A stretch of 64,000 nt of DNA from Pseudomonas fluorescens (GTDB lineage Bacteria > Pseudomonadota > Gammaproteobacteria > Pseudomonadales > Pseudomonadaceae). The DNA is taken from the NCBI RefSeq assembly GCF_001648775.1, contig NZ_LVEJ01000032.1, positions 1 to 64,000 of the forward strand. The letters run 5' to 3'. Under the pieces are notes generated by a model. It was not told the origin of the DNA. It made no database searches and saw only the letters and a program-made list of their open reading frames with translations. Positions 62,675 to 64,000 of this stretch are shown here, piece by piece. Position 1 is the stretch's first letter. The number at the start of each line of letters is the position of its first letter. A program made the position numbers and the translations under genes.

Positions 62675-63406
62675 TTACTTCGCGCCCAGCGCCAGTTTGG
62701 CGACTTGTGGCGCAGGCTGGTAGCCCGGAATGACTTGTCCGTCGGCCAAAACGATGGCCGGTGTACCGTTCACGCCAATCGACTGACCCAGAGCGAACTG
62801 TTTGGAAACCGGGTTCTCGCACTTGGCGGCCTTGATTTCCTTGCCATCGACCATTTTGTCCATGGCGGCTTTCTTGTCTTTCGAGCACCACACGGCTTGC
62901 AGTTGCTCGTCGCCCGGCGAGCCGAGGCCCTGGCGCGGGAACGCAACGTAGCGCACTTCGATGCCGCGCTTGTTCAGCTCAGGCACTTCGGCGTGCAGCT
63001 TGTGGCAATACGGGCAGGTGGTGTCGGTGAACACGGTGATGTGTGATTTGGTCTCGCCCACAGCGGGGTAAACCACGGTTTCGGCGACCGGGATGGCGTT
63101 GACCAGTTTGGAGATGCCCAGGCGTTCGGTCTTCTCGGTCAGGTTGACCGGTTTGCCGTCCTTGAGCTGGAACAGGTAACCCTGAACGATGTACTGGCCA
63201 TCGGCGCTGGCGTAGAGCACGCGGCTGCCTTTGAGCTTGACTTCGTACATGCCCGGCAACGGGCTGGCGCTGATGCTTTCTACCGGAACCTCGAGTTCGA
63301 GTTTTTCCAGGCTTTGACGAATGGCTTTGTCGGCCGCGTCATCGGCGACGGCAAAGGTACTGACCAACGCAATGGCTGCGGCGGCGAAAATCTGGGTCAG
63401 ACGCAT
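62675..63406 (-). CDS. dsbC: Thiol:disulfide interchange protein DsbC
   Basis: This is the periplasmic disulfide isomerase, kept reduced by DsbD. The 243-residue product has a signal peptide (cleavage near FAVA-DD, about residue 21), the N-terminal dimerisation domain (YEVKLKGSRVLYASADGQYI) and the thioredoxin-fold domain with active site CPYC in TDTTCPYCHKLH. ATG 63406 begins the signal peptide; the longer frame to 63493 is rejected. It precedes hom and follows xerD in reading order. Confidence 0.96.
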   Translation of the reverse strand: MRLTQIFAAAAIALVSTFAVADDAADKAIRQSLEKLELEVPVESISASPLPGMYEVKLKGSRVLYASADGQYIVQGYLFQLKDGKPVNLTEKTERLGISKLVNAIPVAETVVYPAVGETKSHITVFTDTTCPYCHKLHAEVPELNKRGIEVRYVAFPRQGLGSPGDEQLQAVWCSKDKKAAMDKMVDGKEIKAAKCENPVSKQFALGQSIGVNGTPAIVLADGQVIPGYQPAPQVAKLALGAK

Positions 63407-63562
63407 GAGAACTCCTGAAGGCGGACAAATGGAACGATCAGAACGCCCGTGCCGGAACACCGGGTCATAACCGTCCATCGTGCAAACCGGCAAAGCCTAA
63501 CACATAAGGCCACGGTGGCCGAATGCACCTGTCGCCACACGTTCAGGACTGCACAGATCCTT

Positions 63563-63651
63563 GCGGGAGCGAGCCTGCTCGCGAAAGCGGTGTGTCAGCT
63601 AAATGAACGCTGACTGACACTCCCTCTTCGCGAGCAGGCTCGCTCCCACAG
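63563..63651. repeat. Inverted REP pair
   Basis: REP cores at 63563-63585 and 63627-63651 lie between dsbC and xerD. The left arm starts GCGGGAG instead of GTGGGAG. Confidence 0.88.
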
Positions 63652-63660
63652 GGGTTTTGT

Positions 63661-64000
63661 TCAGCCGCGCGGGTGGTGTTTGGCGTGCAGATCCTGCAAT
63701 CGGGCGCGAGCGACGTGGGTGTAGATTTGCGTGGTGGACAGGTCACTGTGGCCGAGCAGCATCTGCACCACGCGCAAATCCGCGCCGTGGTTGAGCAAGT
63801 GCGTGGCAAACGCATGGCGCAAGGTGTGCGGCGACAGCGACTTGCCGATCCCGGCGACCTTGGCTTGATGCTTGATGCGGTGCCAGAAGGTCTGGCGAGT
63901 CATCTGCTCGCCGCGTTGGCTGGGGAACAGCACATCACTGGGACGACCACCGAGCAGTTCGCCGCGACCGTCACGCATATAGCGCTCGATCCAGACAATC
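63661..64000 (-). CDS. xerD: Tyrosine recombinase XerD (3' part, cut by window edge)
   Basis: XerD with XerC resolves chromosome dimers at dif. Only the C-terminal part lies in the window (about 112 codons; the frame runs on past 64000). It carries SPHTLRHAFATHLLNHG (catalytic HxxR), LLGHSDLSTTQIYTHV (catalytic H and tyrosine nucleophile) and ends AKHHPRG. The order xerD-dsbC-hom-thrC is the usual one for pseudomonads, which supports XerD over other recombinases. Confidence 0.92.
   Translation of the reverse strand, partial: IVWIERYMRDGRGELLGGRPSDVLFPSQRGEQMTRQTFWHRIKHQAKVAGIGKSLSPHTLRHAFATHLLNHGADLRVVQMLLGHSDLSTTQIYTHVARARLQDLHAKHHPRG

Overview
The window is chromosomal DNA of a Pseudomonas of the P. 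fluorescens group. Three things point there: G+C-rich coding sequence, many inverted pairs of the REP core GTGGGAGCGAGC(T/C)TGCTCGCGAA between genes, and gene order. The blocks tsaB-adk-ppc, lptF, lysS-prfB-wsp and recJ-yaeQ / thrC-hom-dsbC-xerD follow the order I know from P. aeruginosa PA3685-PA3738. No rRNA, tRNA, CRISPR array, integrase or transposase was found; the only recombinase is a 5'-truncated xerD at the right edge.

Layout. 1-763 is non-coding and repeat-rich: five tandem 71-bp REP units, then a long inverted-repeat element. 764-5669 is an RND efflux pump (permease, adaptor) with a divergent TetR regulator. 5777-10008 holds rsmJ, an internally duplicated protein of unknown function, and a tight four-gene operon (small protein, DUF72, PEP mutase/isocitrate lyase family, extensin-like peptidase). 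10264-16788 holds tsaB, adk, ppc and an envelope-lipoprotein operon ending in the OmpA-like lptF, with a good AlgU-type promoter. 17358-24308 holds a lipoprotein hydrolase, a QEGLA-motif protein, a TetR regulator, lysS and prfB with its programmed +1 frameshift. 24897-33342 is the complete wspABCDEFR surface-sensing / cyclic-di-GMP operon, transcribed leftward. Upstream of wspA lie two tandem acyltransferase-3 genes; one is split by an in-frame amber codon.

36993-47097 is a polyamine/GABA catabolic block: LysR regulator, aminobutyraldehyde dehydrogenase, a four-part putrescine-type ABC importer, a second paralogous dehydrogenase and an APC permease. AAYAAYAA (Hfq/Crc-type) motifs precede three of these units. 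47156-48928 is a small AT-richer patch with a two-gene cassette (ComF-like phosphoribosyltransferase plus SLOG-fold protein) and a 61-residue protein. This patch is the best candidate for an undescribed system. 49332-57576 holds opgD, an old-yellow-enzyme homologue, recJ, yaeQ, a class III CoA-transferase with a periplasmic binding-protein-like gene behind it, and a small DUF3509-like gene. 57744-59642 is a truncated BvgS/EvgS-type sensor without a kinase plus a receiver-only protein. 59763-64000 is thrC, hom, dsbC and the 3' part of xerD.

Repeats are a main feature. Besides about ten REP pairs there are two loci (16.8-17.3 kb and 24.4-24.9 kb) where one dispersed element with CCCTCACCC(C/T)AGCCCTCTCCC ends has expanded internally into tandem arrays of different period (about 112 and 132 bp). 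All family assignments are from reading the sequence; no search was run.
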